Assembly: GCF_001642025.1 (NCBI RefSeq)
Contig: NZ_LWHO01000001.1
Location: 156,563 to 220,562 of the forward strand
DNA from: Cutibacterium namnetense
GTDB taxonomy: Bacteria; Actinomycetota; Actinomycetes; Propionibacteriales; Propionibacteriaceae
Direction of reading: 5' to 3'
Length of the DNA: 64,000 bases
Positions 63,222 through 64,000 of this stretch are shown in pieces (the stretch's first letter is position 1; each line of letters opens with the position of its first letter). The position numbers and the translations under genes were made by a program. The notes under the pieces were generated by a model. That model did not search any database and was not told the origin of the DNA. It saw nothing but the letters and a program-made list of their open reading frames with translations.

Positions 63222-64000
63222 GCGTCGTTGAGCGAACGGCAGTATCGCCGCTGGACCGGCAAACAGTGGCGAGCCGAGCCACGTCGGGGGTGTGGCTGGG
63301 GGCAGTCGCCGCCGTGCTGGTGATGCGGCTGCCCATGGGTTTCCTGCTTTTCCTGATCGTGCCATGGGTCATCCTGGCGGTACAGACGCGGTTCCCTTCC
63401 AGGCTCAGGGTGGCTCCGCTTGCCGCGGTCGAGGTGTGCTGCATGGTGGCTTCTGGGGTGGCCGTGACACTCTTCCACCCCAGTCTTCTGGCCGACACCG
63501 GGAACAGTGCCTTCATCATGCTTGCGGTCATTGGTACGACTCTTGTGGTGTTTCGCTCAGCTGAGCCGGGTAGGACAGCTCGTCAGGTCCTCAGCGGCCT
63601 GTACTGGGGCGCAATCCTCGTGTGGCTCATCGGCATGGGGGAGATCGTGACCGGTATCAAGCTGTTGCCACTGCTCTACCCGGAAGCCAACACGTTAGGC
63701 GCGGTGTCAAAGAGCCGGTGGATCGTCACTGCAACCTACCCCAACTACAATGACTACGGCGTCGTTATGGCGATGCTTTTCACCGCTGTGCTAGCCCGGC
63801 TGTGGTTCAACCCGCGGGGTGGCGCGATCCGTCTTGGACGGTTGTTCGTCCTGGTGACGTGTCTGGCAATGATCCTCATCGGCGGGTCGCGAGGTGCCCT
63901 CTTAGGTTGCATCTGTGCCGTCATCCTGTTGTTTGTCCTCAACGTTCGTCGTCTCCACACAGCCGCTATGGGGGTGCGTGCCTTCTTCTGGGGTGGAGCC
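63218..64000 (+). CDS. O-antigen ligase/polymerase-like membrane protein, 3'-partial
   Basis: The frame starts at ATG 63218, overlapping the previous stop as ATGA, and is open to the window end (261 codons). It has repeated hydrophobic helices, a central loop with PNYNDYGVVMAM and the IGGSRGALLG motif typical of Wzy/WaaL-like proteins. It is probably the polymerase or ligase partner of the adjacent glycosyltransferase. Confidence 0.8.
   Translation, partial: MSVVERTAVSPLDRQTVASRATSGVWLGAVAAVLVMRLPMGFLLFLIVPWVILAVQTRFPSRLRVAPLAAVEVCCMVASGVAVTLFHPSLLADTGNSAFIMLAVIGTTLVVFRSAEPGRTARQVLSGLYWGAILVWLIGMGEIVTGIKLLPLLYPEANTLGAVSKSRWIVTATYPNYNDYGVVMAMLFTAVLARLWFNPRGGAIRLGRLFVLVTCLAMILIGGSRGALLGCICAVILLFVLNVRRLHTAAMGVRAFFWGGA

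Noticed and set aside
1..64000. CRISPR array
   Set aside because: No regularly spaced repeats and no Cas-like protein were seen on either strand.

Overview
The window looks like chromosomal DNA of a high-GC propionibacterium, most likely Cutibacterium or a close relative. That assignment is inference from gene content and style: GC-rich codon use, dense operons with ATGA/GTGA overlaps, a DUF5318 gene coupled to a class A penicillin-binding protein, an oleate hydratase, a B12-controlled chelatase operon and a complete Kdp system. Homology calls come from recognising motifs by eye; no database search was run.

Layout. 1-5.1 kb: glycogen phosphorylase (5' end outside the window), a SatD-like regulator with a coupled small membrane protein, and an atypical phosphofructokinase. 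5.2-9.7 kb: a three-gene minus-strand denitrification operon (polytopic membrane protein, three-module copper nitrite reductase, Cys-rich HTH regulator). 9.8-11.7 kb: a GNAT protein and catalase. 11.7-28 kb: a minus-strand, tightly overlapping operon behind a cobalamin riboswitch. In transcription order it holds two FecB/BtuF-like lipoproteins, a FecCD permease, an ATPase, a radical SAM/SPASM enzyme, CobN, ChlD-like and ChlI-like chelatase subunits, and an ABC exporter pair. It appears to join import of a corrinoid or other tetrapyrrole or metal ligand to metal insertion and export. An AIR-synthase-like gene and a frameshifted oleate hydratase lie just upstream.

30.8-34.1 kb: TPP riboswitch, thiD-tenA fusion, thiM, thiE (thiamine salvage and synthesis). 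34.4-35.3 kb: a DUF559-type nuclease-fold protein. 35.7-43.5 kb: a 27-codon micro-ORF, kdpF, kdpA, kdpB, kdpC, kdpD and kdpE, giving potassium uptake with its own sensor kinase and regulator.

43.5-50.7 kb: accessory DNA ending at a tRNA-Ala gene. It holds an EXLDI gene, recombinase debris, an ABC-F protein with its own promoter, two tandem large serine recombinases (one broken by two frameshifts), a SHOCT-like small ORF, an HTH/zinc-finger gene with an internal amber codon, and a phage-type endolysin whose 5' end runs into the tRNA. 50.9-64 kb: core genes again. These are a paired M16 peptidase operon, DUF5318, the penicillin-binding protein, and a membrane/glycan cluster (GT87-like and PIG-V-like glycosyltransferases, two Wzy/O-antigen-ligase-like proteins, two soluble glycosyltransferases), the last gene cut by the window end.
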